In this document: positions 13,201 through 23,200 of the stretch, in pieces
Layout of the letters: every line of letters begins with the position of its first letter
Position numbering within the stretch: position 1 is the stretch's first letter
From: Schistosoma mansoni
Lineage: Eukaryota; Platyhelminthes; Trematoda; Strigeidida; Schistosomatidae
DNA length: 64,000 nucleotides
NCBI RefSeq assembly: GCF_000237925.1
Contig: NC_031497.1
Coordinates: 6,746,831 to 6,810,830 of the forward strand
Direction of reading: 5' to 3'
Position numbers and translations under genes: made by a program
Notes under the pieces: model-generated
Told to the model about the DNA's origin: nothing
What the model saw: the letters and a program-made list of their open reading frames with translations, nothing else
The model's database searches: none

Positions 13201-15888
13201 ATTAGGTATTATCCAAAAATTAGTTTATTTTGCAATATATTGACCGGGGCGTAGAAAGATGTAGACTAAAACTGAAGTCTAGAAAAAAGCACCAAAATTT
13301 GTATGATTGAATATCCTTGTGTTCTCAGTTTACTTGTATACTAGATGAAAGCGAAATCCTAAATAACTGATATACATCAATTTTTACAAAATATCCCTTT
13401 ATTGACCTTTAAATATAGACTCAAAAGTCTCCTCATTAATCTTTGTTCTTTCATTAAAAACAAGGAAAAATTGAATCTACAAAATTTCACTCTTCATAAA
13501 GGTGAAATTGAAATGAATAAATTAGAAGATGAAATAAAAAGTTTACAATTAATCAAAAATGATATAAAAAGAAAAAATGAATTATTGAAAAAAGAGAGTG
13601 AAAAAAGTAAAAAACTAAAAAATGAAGTTCAGTCTAGTCAACTACAGGTAATTTTATTGTTATTTTTTTAAGAAAAAATCGATTCGATACATCTTATTTC
13701 TCTTATGAATTTTTATTGCAATATTTATTTTGTCGTCAAGTCAATTGAGTAATTCCATCACGTATAGCTTATCCTAGAATATAATGTAATATTACAAATA
13801 AATTAATATATTTGTAATATCCTACTTGGACTATCTATCCTAATCATCTAGTCTGATATTATTTACAATTCACACCATTGCATTACAAATTAAACTCTAT
13901 CCTTTGTCATTATAATGGTCACACATTTTTCATCATCAACAGTGCACACATACATACAAATTTACATACATATCGCTTATGAATCACCTTGACCGAAATG
14001 AAATGACCTGACATTATTCAGACCCGTTTTTTGATTGATCACATAATATTCATGTAGTTCCGTGTACTATTTAAGCTTGGATTAATTTTGATTTGGTTAT
14101 TTATTCTCTGAAGGAGCGGCTTACACTGAGTGACGAAACGTCAGAAAATCTAATTTTTCTACTCATTGGGATATTACAAATATATTAATTTATTTATAAC
14201 AATCTACCTAATGCTCAATTTATTCAAAATTGTCAAATCAAAACTTGTTAATGATACCTATAATGTAATATTGTTTCTAGCTTTCGAAGTTAATTTTAAT
14301 ACAACACAAAAACACACGTAATTGTTATTACAACACAAAAACACACGTAATTGTTATGCATTAATTAAACTAAGTTACATATTTCAATTTTCAATATATA
14401 TAATCATATTTCACTTTGTCTTAATGTTGATAAACCACTTAAGCCGATGTTAAACAAGTAGGATACTCTAGTTTTCAATATATAATTCACTGACTTGAGT
14501 AATCACAATTCGTTACAACACATATATTGAGAACTAACAATTTAAGGTAGAATTGTCTCTAAGTTATCATAATCGATTCTTAATTGCTGTACATTTAGTT
14601 CATTGGTCGGTTAATTTTAAAAGTTCTTACATCCAAGCCGTTAATTCTAAATTTTGTTACATATTAAATAATTAAACATCTGTTGCGGAGCTATTCGATA
14701 TAATTAGTATACCTTGCAGTAAACGTTTGCTGAAGCATTTTGGTTACTATACGAATCTACAGAATCTAAACCATTCTATGGAGAATTTGTAATTGTAATT
14801 TTAATCTGTAAAATAATTAATCTAAGCCCATGATTGTACAACTTTTTCATCTTATCAGTTATACGTTACTGAAGATTTTTGTACATAAAGTACCTCATAA
14901 TCGAATAAAACTAATGTTTATACCGTTCTTGAAATTTAAAATCATGTTTACATTCTAATGTTTTTATAAACCTTACTTACCTACTTACTTACTTACGCCT
15001 GTTACTCCCAATGGAGCATAGGCTGCCGACCAGCATTCGCCAACCCACTATATCCTCAGCCTTCCTTTCTAGTTCTGTACAGTTTTTGTTCATTCTTCTC
15101 ATGTCTGTCTCCGTTTCTCGGAGTAATGTGTTCTTTGGTCTTCCTCTTCTCATTTGGCCTTCAGGATTCCATGTGAGGGCTTGTCTTGTGACGCAATTGG
15201 GTGATTCCCTCAAATTGTGCCCAATCCACTTCCAGCGCTTCTTCCTGATTTCTTCATCCTCTGGAATCTGGTTTGTTGTCTCCCACAGTAGGTTGTTGCT
15301 GATAGTGTCTGGCCAACGGGTCCGAAGTATCTTGCGTAGACAACTGTTAATAAACACCTGTATCTTCTGGATGATGGCTTTCGTAATTCTCCACGTCTCC
15401 GCCCCATACAGTACAAATGTCTTGACATTTGCATTGACAGTTATTTGTTAATTGGATAGTTATTTTATTGTTAAGAAATGATGGATCAGATTATACATTA
15501 TTAATATATAATAATAATAAATTTTTCCCAAGTTTAAAAAAAAATTTTTTTAAATTTTTTAGTTAGCTGTATATCAAGATCGTTTAGCAAAATTAGAAAA
15601 AACCGCTATCTCACCAAAAGCATTTTTATTGGATAGTGAAACAGGTGATGCAATTCAAAAAGATTTAATTAAATGCAAAAATCATAAAAATACTAATATA
15701 ATTATATATGAAACACGTTTAAATGAATTAAATGGAAAAAATGAAAATATAGCTGAATTAAAATATAAAATTGATACACTTGAAATTCAAATCTATTCAC
15801 GTGAAAAAAAATTATTAGAATTAAATTTATTATTGGATGCAATTCAATGTTTAATAAATAAACTTGAAAAACAAGTTAATATGGGCAA
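1127..15888 (+). CDS. CCDC146: CCDC146-like coiled-coil protein, exons A-J (5' end outside window; C-terminus misplaced at 34 kb)
   Basis: Nine exons (1127-1200, 2645-2761, 4082-4192, 5131-5419, 8231-8485, 10879-11127, 12102-12293, 13465-13647, 15563-15888) have GT/AG borders and join without a frame break into about 598 residues. The product is almost wholly charged heptad-like coiled coil with no other domain. The best family match from memory is CCDC146, the animal relative of Chlamydomonas MBO2, a centriole and axoneme-associated protein needed for sperm flagella. Support comes from the blocks [15 protein letters not shown] and [15 protein letters not shown] in the last exon and the C-terminal exons on the other strand at 34 kb. 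CFAP58 is the main alternative. Earlier exons must lie left of the window, since vertebrate CCDC146 is about 950 aa. Introns run from 0.7 to 2.8 kb and hold Sm-alpha and RTE fragments. Confidence 0.65.
2645..2761 (+). CDS. CCDC146: CCDC146 exon C
   Basis: Acceptor TTTTAAG, donor GTAATG. It encodes a helix starting [15 protein letters not shown], in phase with the exon at 1127-1200 and leaving two bases for the next exon. Confidence 0.65.
4082..4192 (+). CDS. CCDC146: CCDC146 exon D
   Basis: Acceptor TCTGTAG, donor GTAAAT. It is a coiled-coil segment containing [16 protein letters not shown]. Phase 2 on both sides matches its neighbours. Confidence 0.65.
4300..4345 (-). repeat. degenerate Sm-alpha copy with decayed hammerhead
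   Basis: Read on the minus strand it has TTGATGAG, a loop, then CACGAAACG, the order of a hammerhead core, but the first core base is U instead of C and stem II is poor. It aligns loosely with the better copy at 6084-6128. An inactive relic in a CCDC146 intron. Confidence 0.4.
5131..5419 (+). CDS. CCDC146: CCDC146 exon E
   Basis: Acceptor AAAATAG, donor GTAAGT. It is 289 nt, entered in phase 2 and left in phase 0, and rich in K, E, L and Q with regular leucines ([16 protein letters not shown]). Confidence 0.75.
6084..6128 (-). repeat. Sm-alpha copy, hammerhead with mutated core
   Basis: Minus strand: ATGACGAG, the stem II loop CCCAAATAAG, CGAAAC, a four-base loop, then GTC. This is the schistosome hammerhead layout with C3 changed to A. 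The flank (GGTGGCTACCAGTAGAATCC on the + strand) belongs to the same repeat. Probably not self-cleaving. Confidence 0.6.
6350..6386 (+). repeat. Sm-alpha copy, hammerhead with two core mutations
   Basis: Plus strand CATCCAGCTGGTAAG, then TCCCAAATAGGA, then CGAAGG. The stem II loop is identical to the classic schistosome hammerhead, but the core reads CUGGUAAG instead of CUGAUGAG and GAAG instead of GAAA. It lies 220 bp from, and inverted to, the copy at 6084-6128. Confidence 0.6.
8231..8485 (+). CDS. CCDC146: CCDC146 exon F
   Basis: 85 codons in phase 0 at both ends, with acceptor TATCTTAG and donor GTATTT. Coiled coil containing [20 protein letters not shown], a block typical of the CCDC146/CFAP58 group. 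Confidence 0.75.
10879..11127 (+). CDS. CCDC146: CCDC146 exon G
   Basis: 83 codons, phase 0 at both ends, acceptor TTTATTTAG and donor GTATGT. It contains [17 protein letters not shown] and [12 protein letters not shown]. The first resembles the LY..VK.ERN.. signature shared by CCDC146 and CFAP58, the basis for the family call. Confidence 0.75.
11196..11260 (-). repeat. truncated Sm-alpha end
   Basis: Shares GAGTCAATTGAAG, TAGACCACCATCGAAAACC and TGGAAGCA with the element at 16019-16128, then breaks off before the ribozyme core. A second, strongly decayed copy lies at about 11580-11660. Confidence 0.55.
12102..12293 (+). CDS. CCDC146: CCDC146 exon H
   Basis: 64 codons in phase 0 with acceptor TTGTGTAG and donor GTAAAA. 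It contains [20 protein letters not shown], another block recognisable in ciliary coiled-coil proteins of this group. No other frame is open across it. Confidence 0.75.
13465..13647 (+). CDS. CCDC146: CCDC146 exon I
   Basis: 61 codons in phase 0 ending at donor GTAATT. The acceptor (AAACAAG) has a weak pyrimidine tract, so the 5' border could be a little upstream in the same open frame. Very lysine-rich coiled coil. Confidence 0.6.
13792..14199. repeat. short element bounded by inverted repeats
   Basis: A 32-bp AT-rich sequence at 13792-13823 is repeated in inverted form at 14168-14199 with about one mismatch. The 350 bp between has no ORF. It contains GTGACGAAACGTCAG near its right end, a motif common in hammerhead-bearing repeats, but the CUGANGA box in front (CTGAAGGAG) has an extra base. 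Possible MITE-like or degenerate ribozyme-bearing element in a CCDC146 intron. Confidence 0.4.
14301..14357. repeat. two-copy 29-bp tandem duplication
   Basis: ACAACACAAAAACACACG followed by TAATTGTTATT occurs twice in a row (14301-14329, 14330-14357) without a difference. A local, apparently recent duplication in an intron. Confidence 0.9.
14972..15440 (-). mobile_element. 3' end fragment of an RTE-type LINE
   Basis: On the minus strand it translates in shifted pieces to the end of an RTE polymerase ([30 protein letters not shown]) and ends in a TAAG repeat on the element strand, the usual tail of this schistosome family. Only about 470 bp remain, as expected for a 5'-truncated LINE. It sits antisense in the intron before CCDC146 exon J. 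Confidence 0.85.
15563..15888 (+). CDS. CCDC146: CCDC146 exon J
   Basis: 326 nt, entered in phase 0 (acceptor TTTTTTAG) and ending with two bases of a codon before GTATGT. It holds the best family match ([15 protein letters not shown]...[15 protein letters not shown]). The next exon should start with one completing base. Nothing suitable follows on the + strand before the gap, but the minus-strand exon at 34335 begins in exactly that phase. Confidence 0.75.
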
Positions 15889-16018
15889 GTATGTTTAAAT
15901 ATTATATAATTAGAATGATTGGTACTACTTATATATTTTTTAATAATATGTCATTTTTATTATTTTCTTTAAAAAATTTTAAACATAATTTAAGTACTTA
16001 TTTATATTTCAAAGTTGA

Positions 16019-16128
16019 AATCATGAGTCAATTGAAGTTAGACCACCATCGAAAACCTGGAAGCACTGGACGGCCGTTTCGTCCTATTATGGGACTCCTC
16101 AGCAGTGCGCATCCACGATCCCACACTC
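16019..16128 (-). mobile_element. Sm-alpha-like SINE containing a hammerhead, cut by the gap
   Basis: Starts at TTGAAATCATGAGTCAATTG and runs into the N gap. Related copies lie at 34930-35046, 58956-59115 and 11196-11260. The copy at 34930 carries a pol III box B (GGTTCGAATCT) in the part missing here, consistent with a tRNA-derived SINE-like retroposon. Confidence 0.75.
16063..16108 (-). ncRNA. type I hammerhead ribozyme, intact core
   Basis: Minus strand, in order: GCACTG (stem I), CTGAGGAG (core box 1, N7 = G), TCCCATAATAGGA (stem II of 4 bp with the flanking G and C, and loop), CGAAAC (core box 2), GGCC (loop of a two-pair stem III), GTC (cleavage triplet), CAGTGC (stem I, exact complement of the first strand). 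All invariant hammerhead core bases are present. This is the schistosome Sm-alpha ribozyme family. It is antisense to CCDC146 and ends 20 bp before a gap. Confidence 0.85.
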
Positions 16129-16328
16129 NNNNNNNNNNNNNNNNNNNNNNNNNNNNNNNNNNNNNNNNNNNNNNNNNNNNNNNNNNNNNNNNNNNNNNNN
16201 NNNNNNNNNNNNNNNNNNNNNNNNNNNNNNNNNNNNNNNNNNNNNNNNNNNNNNNNNNNNNNNNNNNNNNNNNNNNNNNNNNNNNNNNNNNNNNNNNNNN
16301 NNNNNNNNNNNNNNNNNNNNNNNNNNNN
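16129..16328. other. assembly gap of 200 N
   Basis: Exactly 200 N, a placeholder for unknown length. It separates the CCDC146 contig from the MEIOB 5' contig. Confidence 1.
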
Positions 16329-18780
16329 TCGATTTTAGTAAACAAGGCGAATGTACAGGCATATCCAGCAACAACTAAAAAATAATTTAAAACCGTTATT
16401 TACTTATTGGGATAAAAAATGTCAGTTTCGTTTGTACACATAGTAAGAATTATTTTACAAGTTTTGAACCACTTATTTAAACTTCCTTTTCTAAAAGTAA
16501 GAAGCTAATTAATAGTCTTGGAAAGAAAACATTTACCACAAGTAATGGACAAACATAATTAAAACCCCTAACTTTCACTATCTTGCGGCTTCAATCGCTT
16601 TTTATCCCTTATGTTTTTGCCAAGTAAATATATACTTACTTTGTGCTCGTAGCTGTGCTGTTCCCGTGGTACCATGATTGTCTGCATTAAACAATAAATT
16701 GGTCATCCCCTTCATTGAAATCTCAAGAGGTCATTTTACGGAAGTTTTAGTATCTTTGCAAAAAACATTGCTCACGATATAAGAAAATTACCTATGACTC
16801 ATCAGAAACGATTGAAGACGTTGGTCTTCATTGAGGTTGACTGGCTTTGTGACGAAAATTAACCGATTTATAAACAACGATTGCAAGTCTTAAGGGAATA
16901 ATTAGTAGAACAAAAGATGGTACACAGCTATGACGCATTTTAACTCGTAATTGGTCTCTTTGGTTACAAAGGGTTGTTACAAATTTCCTATTTTATCGCC
17001 CGATATCATGGACAGGGTATGACACTCGGTCAGGATCAAAACGTAGAGAACCAGCTTAGGATTTTCTCCGAAGATTTGTTATAATGATGTTTGTCCAAAC
17101 AATTAAAAAAATGGACTCGAGTTAGTGATCTCATGAAAACGTTTGGTTATAGCATAGACGTCTATTTAATTACCACACTAAGTAGTAAAATGACAGTATG
17201 AATAGAAAGAGAATTTATTGGGGAATGTCAACTAGATTGTTGTTTTTCTGTGAAAGACCATTGCCTAAAAAGACTCATGATAATTTAGCGCTGAAATCCA
17301 TCAATATCGCTGACAATATTGCATATTAATGTGTATGTCTCCTTACTTACTTACGCCTGTAACCCCTTGTGGTAAAGCAAACGCCGCCCACCAGCATTCT
17401 CTATCTAACTCTGTCCTGGGCAATCCTTTCCAGTTCTTTACAGTTACTATTCATCCTTTTCATGTCTGCTTCCAAGTCTCGATGCATTGTGTTTTTGGTC
17501 TTCCTATCTTCCGTTTTTCTTCAGGACTCCAAATTAGCGCTTGTCTCATGATGCAGTTTGGTGATTTCCTCAATGTATGTCCTATCCACTTCCACCGTTT
17601 TTTCCTGACTTCCTTTTCATCTGGAATCTGGCTTGTTTTCGCCCACAGTAGGTTGTTGCTGATGGTCTCTGACCAACGGACATTGAAGGTCTTGCTCAGA
17701 CGACTGTTTATTAATACTTGTACACTTTTGATGATGACTGTAGTAGTCCTCCATGTTTCAGATCCGTACAACAGAACCGTCTTGACGTTCGTATTGAAGA
17801 TTCCGACTTTCATGTTTGTGGACAGTTGTTTTGAGTGCCCTATGTTCTCCAACTGTAGAAATGCTTCCCTTGCATTGCCAATCCTTGCCTTTACGTCTGC
17901 ATCTGATCCTCCTTGTTTATCGGCGACGCTTCCCAGGTGCGTGAAAGTTTCCACCTCTTCCAGAACCTATCTATCGAATGTAATTGGGTTGGTGTTCTCC
18001 GTGTTGTATTTGAGGATCTTTCATCTTCCCTTGTGCATGTTGAGGCCTGCTGAATCGGAGGCTGTTGCTACACTGGCTGTCTTCATCTGCATTTTTTGGT
18101 GTGTGTGGAATAGAAGAGCCATATCATCTGCGAAGTCCGAGTCGTCTAGTTTCATTCAACCTATCCGCTGTGTTCCGTGCTTACCTCCAGATGTGGAGGT
18201 CTTCATAATCCGGCCGACAACCAGAAGAAAAAGAAAGGTAGAGAGTAAGCATACTTCTCTGTTGCCAGTCCTTACTCGGAATGAGCCTGTCAGCTGTCCT
18301 CCATGCAGTGTAGTCCATCGTGCGAATTCCGGATGATGTTGGCGATTTTCTCGGCTACTCACTCAATAGTATCGAAGAAGGCTCCATACTGTCTCCTATT
18401 CACACTATCAAACGCTTTCTCATAGTCAATGAAGTTAATGTATAGTGATGAGTTCCATTCAGCTGATTGTTCAACAATGATCCGTAGTGTTGCGATTCAG
18501 TCTGTGCACGACCGGTCCTTATGGAATCTATACTGTTGATCCCGAAGCTAATCGTCTACTGGACTTTTCATTCGGTTCAGCAACACTCTGTTGAAAGTGT
18601 TTCCTGGTACAGATAGTAGTGTGATGTTTCTGTGGTTCCCTTATGTACCGAGATCTCCATCCCTTGGTATCTTGATGAGGTATTTCTTCCCCAATCTGTC
18701 GTCACTTGCTCCTCCTCGTTCCAAATATTCCTAAATGGAACGTGAAGCATGTGTGCAGTTACTTCTACGTATGACTTCAT
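16329..18780 (-). repeat. left arm of a 2.45-kb inverted duplication
   Basis: Position x here is the reverse complement of 46160 minus x, so this arm mirrors 27380-29831. Long open frames across the arm are identical in both copies. The arm starts at the first base after the gap and contains, inverted, the first 46 bp of MEIOB exon 6 with its acceptor, the intron before it and most of an RTE LINE. Homology stops abruptly at about 18780. Either a haplotype or assembly artefact or a very young duplication. Confidence 0.95.
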
Positions 18781-18785
18781 TGGTT
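17341..18785 (-). mobile_element. RTE-type LINE, left copy, 5'-truncated
   Basis: Minus-strand polymerase remains: FADDMALL-like catalytic segment, then [22 protein letters not shown] and the tail [16 protein letters not shown] ending in TAAG repeats at 17341. Several stops and frameshifts make it inactive. It is the same insertion as 27090-28822, seen in the inverted duplicate. Confidence 0.9.
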
Positions 18786-18789
18786 CAGG

Positions 18790-19005
18790 GTCTGCTAGAA
18801 CTGATTGGATGGTGAGGATCGACATTTGACATGAGGTCATAGTTTAGTTCTTCTGAAATATTGCCATGACATTTATTGGGAAAACCGCTAGTAATTAGTG
18901 AGTCACAATGAACCTGATTTTCGGTCGATGGATGGCTGACTTTGTTTCTATTTTTGTTTACCTCAAGTAAAATGTCGATCCTCACCATCCAGTCAGTTCG
19001 AGCAG
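18790..19005. repeat. short inverted repeat at the duplication edge
   Basis: CTGATTGGATGGTGAGGATC followed by GACATTT at about 18801 is matched in inverted form at about 18970-18998 with one or two changes, leaving about 150 bp between. It touches the point where the 2.45-kb inverted duplication ends, so it may mark a rearrangement junction. Confidence 0.7.
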
Positions 19006-20019
19006 ATTCTCTATCGAATGCAGAAAAATTGTTATAAACAAAATCACGTTAAATGTAACTTGCGAATATGAGGACCCAACGCCCTTTCGTGGAGGGGAGG
19101 ATAAATTCTGGAAATTTAAGATCCGGATATGAACTCCAGATCTCTCAAAAAAGGGAGGTGTTATATCTCGAAGCGCTTTATGAATGGTAACTTTGAGAAC
19201 TATTTATGGACCAATATGATATTTATGTTTCCTATTGCGTAATTGTTAAATTACTAAACCATTCATATTAATATTCCCTTTATTATGAGCTTTACTTTGA
19301 CCCATAGACTATTACTTTACGATTTACCATTCCTGAGTTATCCCCAGTCTATTAATTACTGTTCCCCCTATTTACAGTCACATTTTGCCAAATCTTGTAC
19401 AAATGTTGGTTTCTATTTTATGGTACGATGTGGTCTGTTTGTTTGGTATATTAACCCAGTATGTTTGAGAATAATAATTCATATTGAAAAGACTGTTGTT
19501 GGTGTTCTGGACTTAACTGGCTGGCTAGGCAGAAAGCAGGACTGATAAGTACTCAAGAATGCTCATATGGCTTTTGTAAATCATTGGGCAATCAATAAAT
19601 CCACTCCTCTCTGATTGGCGACATCGTCACATCATATATTAACTGGACACGTACGCACTCACTCGATATAACACTAGTACTTCACGTTTCAACCAAACTT
19701 TTGTTAAGAAATGTGATAGCTGCTGGTATGCAGAAATACTAATGCCCTGAGACAAACCCATTCACTCAATTTACAAGATCTACAAATCCACAAATAACCA
19801 CAGTTCGGACTAGGATTAGTGCATTTAAGTGTCTAGACCACCACACATTGAACATTAAGAAATACTCGTAACCATAATGAAACATCGAGAATTTAGCACA
19901 AATTGCCAATCGGTTCATACATCATCGTGACAAAGATATTAGATATTGGGAGTACGGAGTAACATATACATCTGGCGGGAAAACAAACTTCGGATTTATT
20001 ACCGCGTTGTATCATAATA
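19006..20019. other. 5' flank of MEIOB
   Basis: No convincing exon. GTGGAGGGGAGG near 19090 and CAATAAATCC...GATTGGCGAC near 19595 look like fragments of old repeats. Any MEIOB promoter must lie here, but I cannot point to a TATA box or initiator. Confidence 0.3.
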
Positions 20020-20293
20020 ATGTATATACCCAGAAAACGATCACAGACAAACACTCTTGATGAAGCTAAACTTACAAACATAAGAAGCATTTCCGAAAAG
20101 CACGCTAAAGTTAATCTTATAGGTGTGATTATTCAAAAACTGCCTGTTAAACGATGCTCCACTAATCTCTTGGGTTCGAATAGTCAAGCTGTATTAGGAT
20201 TCACTCTTAGAGATGGCACATATGACTGGATCAACGGAAGCTACTGGGGTACATTTTCGAATGTCAATTATGTGGCATCCCAATTTAACATTG
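20020..20293 (+). CDS. MEIOB: MEIOB exon 1
   Basis: Starts at ATG 20020 ([15 protein letters not shown]). The core ([15 protein letters not shown] ... [18 protein letters not shown]) is OB-fold 1. No stop separates the ATG from the sequence just upstream, so a longer first exon is not excluded, but vertebrate MEIOB begins at about this distance from the OB fold. Donor GTTAGT. Confidence 0.85.
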
Positions 20294-23200
20294 GTTAGTA
20301 TGCGAATTCCGATTACTTTCTTCGAAAGGCGATTGCGTAATTGTGCTTAATGCCAGGTTAAAGTCCAAAGAAAGAAACTCTTATGAAGAACGTTTTATGG
20401 TTCAAACACCCTCAAACTATCATTTGCTTTTGAGGGATGGGAGTGGAAGTATTACACAATATGCATTTCCTGATAAGTTATACATAAGCCGCCTAAAAGT
20501 TAGTGATTTCCGATTAAAATATAAACCACATTTACCGGTCAACAGATCTATTTTTGGTTAGGAGTAAAAACATGTGAGGCTAATGCTGAGGGAAAATCTT
20601 AACCGTATTCAGCTTCCGTATCTTAGGATAACATAATATGTTTTAAGAAATTACTATTACTCGTCAAAAGGTTCAATTTCTCTTCAATGTTGACTACGAA
20701 AGGTTTAAGTCAGACATCTTCTAGCGAAAGATTTGCAAATTATTAGGCCATCGTCGAGATCTGCTCAGCTTTCGTTTCAGAAATGTATGACCTTTACAGT
20801 AGAAAAATGTTAACTTTCACAACATTATGAACAGACAAATTTTAACGATGCGTGTTGTTAAGCCATCAAATGTCTAACATATTAGATTATCAACGTCTAC
20901 ACGGCCGTAGTCACGAAGTAAATCGATATCAACCATGACAGACGAAATATATTTGCAAGGAGACAATATGTTGAATGTATGACGACTGATTTGACTAAAA
21001 GAGGGTGTACATGCAATGAGCTTGGTGTAGACGAAGTGTGTGTCTAATTTTTAGCCTTGAATTGCTTTGCTTTACTAGAGTTGGCAGAATTTAATGTACC
21101 GTAATATCTCATTTTACTAAGTAGCATCTGTCACCGTTTAATATTGCTCCTCAGCTNNNNNNNNNNNNNNNNNNNNNNNNNNNNNNNNNNNNNNNNNNNN
21201 NNNNNNNNNNNNNNNNNNNNNNNNNNNNNNNNNNNNNNNNNNNNNNNNNNNNNNNNNNNNNNNNNNNNNNNNNNNNNNNNNNNNNNNNNNNNNNNNNNNN
21301 NNNNNNNNNNNNNNNNNNNNNNNNNNNNNNNNNNNNNNNNNNNNNNNNNNNNNNNNGGAAAACACCTTTATATTATAGCATTGATGTAATTGAAAGAATT
21401 TTTTCTGATAAGACTCTATAACCTCAACTCCTCTAGGAACCAAATGAAGTAACTACTAGTTTCTGGGCTTTTGAGAATACAAATCTACGTAGATGAGTCC
21501 AAAACAAATTCTCATACAGAGTAAAGTTGATTTGAATTCTGTAGTTTAAATTCAAAAGACATTAAGGCTTATGAGAGATGTTTACGCTATCTAACACCAT
21601 AAGTGGCTTTCACTATGTTTATTGGTGAGTCAACATTTTTTGATGATGCCCACTGAAGTATTTATTTTTATGACTTATCAAACACTGGTTCAAATATCCT
21701 GTTACTTTATTGCCTACTTAACTTAAACTGTATAAAATAGCTCTAATTGTTAGATGTAATTATAGATCTCTAATTATTGAATTCAGGTTGGGTACAAACC
21801 AGTACCACGATTACCATACATCGTTAGGAGTCTAACAGATACATTTTAGTTGCAGTGTACAATATTGTTGCAGGCTTTAAAATATATGTAGAAACCGTCA
21901 ACTCCTCCACTTTTGATCTGTACTAATCTTGGGTCTTAAAGTATCATAGCCGTGCAAAATCTCACTCATATTTAACTGCAGATTTAGTGATCCAAACATT
22001 AAACAACTACTCGACTTCTAATTCGTTCCAGTAGAAAGTACGCCCAGGCATCGAAAAATACAAGTTAATTGTTTGCTTATCTATGATCAGTCATCGAAAT
22101 ATAGTTCTTCAGAGTACAAACTAGAGTAAAGTATTGATTTAGTTATCAAATAAGTGAAATTCAAACTCAATCTGTTCAAAACTTTAACAAAACCACTTAA
22201 TTAATGCCAGGAAGCAAGTTTTGGAAATCGCTCTTCTTTCTGACTACTTAAGTTTACCGTAGGCTTTAAAGTAACAATTTTGAACCCACTACACTATTGA
22301 TAAAGAGCAAACATGAAGAATGAGGAAATCAGTCATCTTCTCACTGCCAACGACGCATCGTCATTGTCCACAGGAATACTTTTATTAGTAATTTTTCAGC
22401 TCTTACATCAATACAAAGTAATTGGAACCATGCCTTAACTTGTCCTTAAGTAAGTTGTGGGCTATTATTTCGTAGATCAGAGACACAGAACCAAAGGTTG
22501 TGATTAATCACTTGTGTCTGTAATATTACTCAAGTGACAAAATAATCAGTCATATAGTGTCTAAAATAAATGACAGTAGACAGCATATTAAATACTAATA
22601 TCACTCGCAGATATTTACATCTCAATTATGTCACTGTGAGACATAATAAGCTTTAAAATGCTTGGTATCTAAAACAACTTGCTTATCAAAGGATAGTGTT
22701 ACTAGTATAACCTAGAATGAACACAAAAACTTGACACTGTTTATCCCGAAACTTTCATTTTAATCGAAACGAGTGATGAATCTTTATCTTAAGCATTTGT
22801 AAATCTCCAAACAAAAATGAATGAATTGGATGAAATAGAGTTTACATATTAGTTGTCATTCAGTTCACTAAATCACAAAGATAATTATAAACTTTAAAAC
22901 ACTGTAATAATAAATGATATTTAAAAGACTATTTTTAAAATTCCGGACCTCTGGTTGGGCTGTTTTATATCCTATCGGTAAAGGTTGTAATAGTCTGTCA
23001 TCCACATTCTCAACAGCAAAAGAAGTATGGCCACTTTCCAAAATATTCATGCTTTGAGTCTGATGTTTAGAGTGTTGACTTAAACGATTGGCCTCAGCAC
23101 AGTCAGGTGAGATAATAATTAGGGTTTTTGAGTTTGGAGAGGCAACCACACCTTTGCGGTAACGATCGTAACGAACTGGACAGTTCACAATCGATAAAAC

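Noticed and set aside
16028-16385. Open reading frames running through the N gap
   Set aside because: They are open only because N is read as X. The flanks are SINE and duplicated MEIOB intron.
17329-18336. 335-codon frame on + and its identical mirror at 27824-28831 on -
   Set aside because: It is the strand opposite to the RTE polymerase, which gives the conserved protein; the frame is a shadow.
19085-19100. CGCCCTTTCGTGG as another hammerhead
   Set aside because: GAAAGGG on the minus strand imitates box 2, but no box 1 lies at the right distance.
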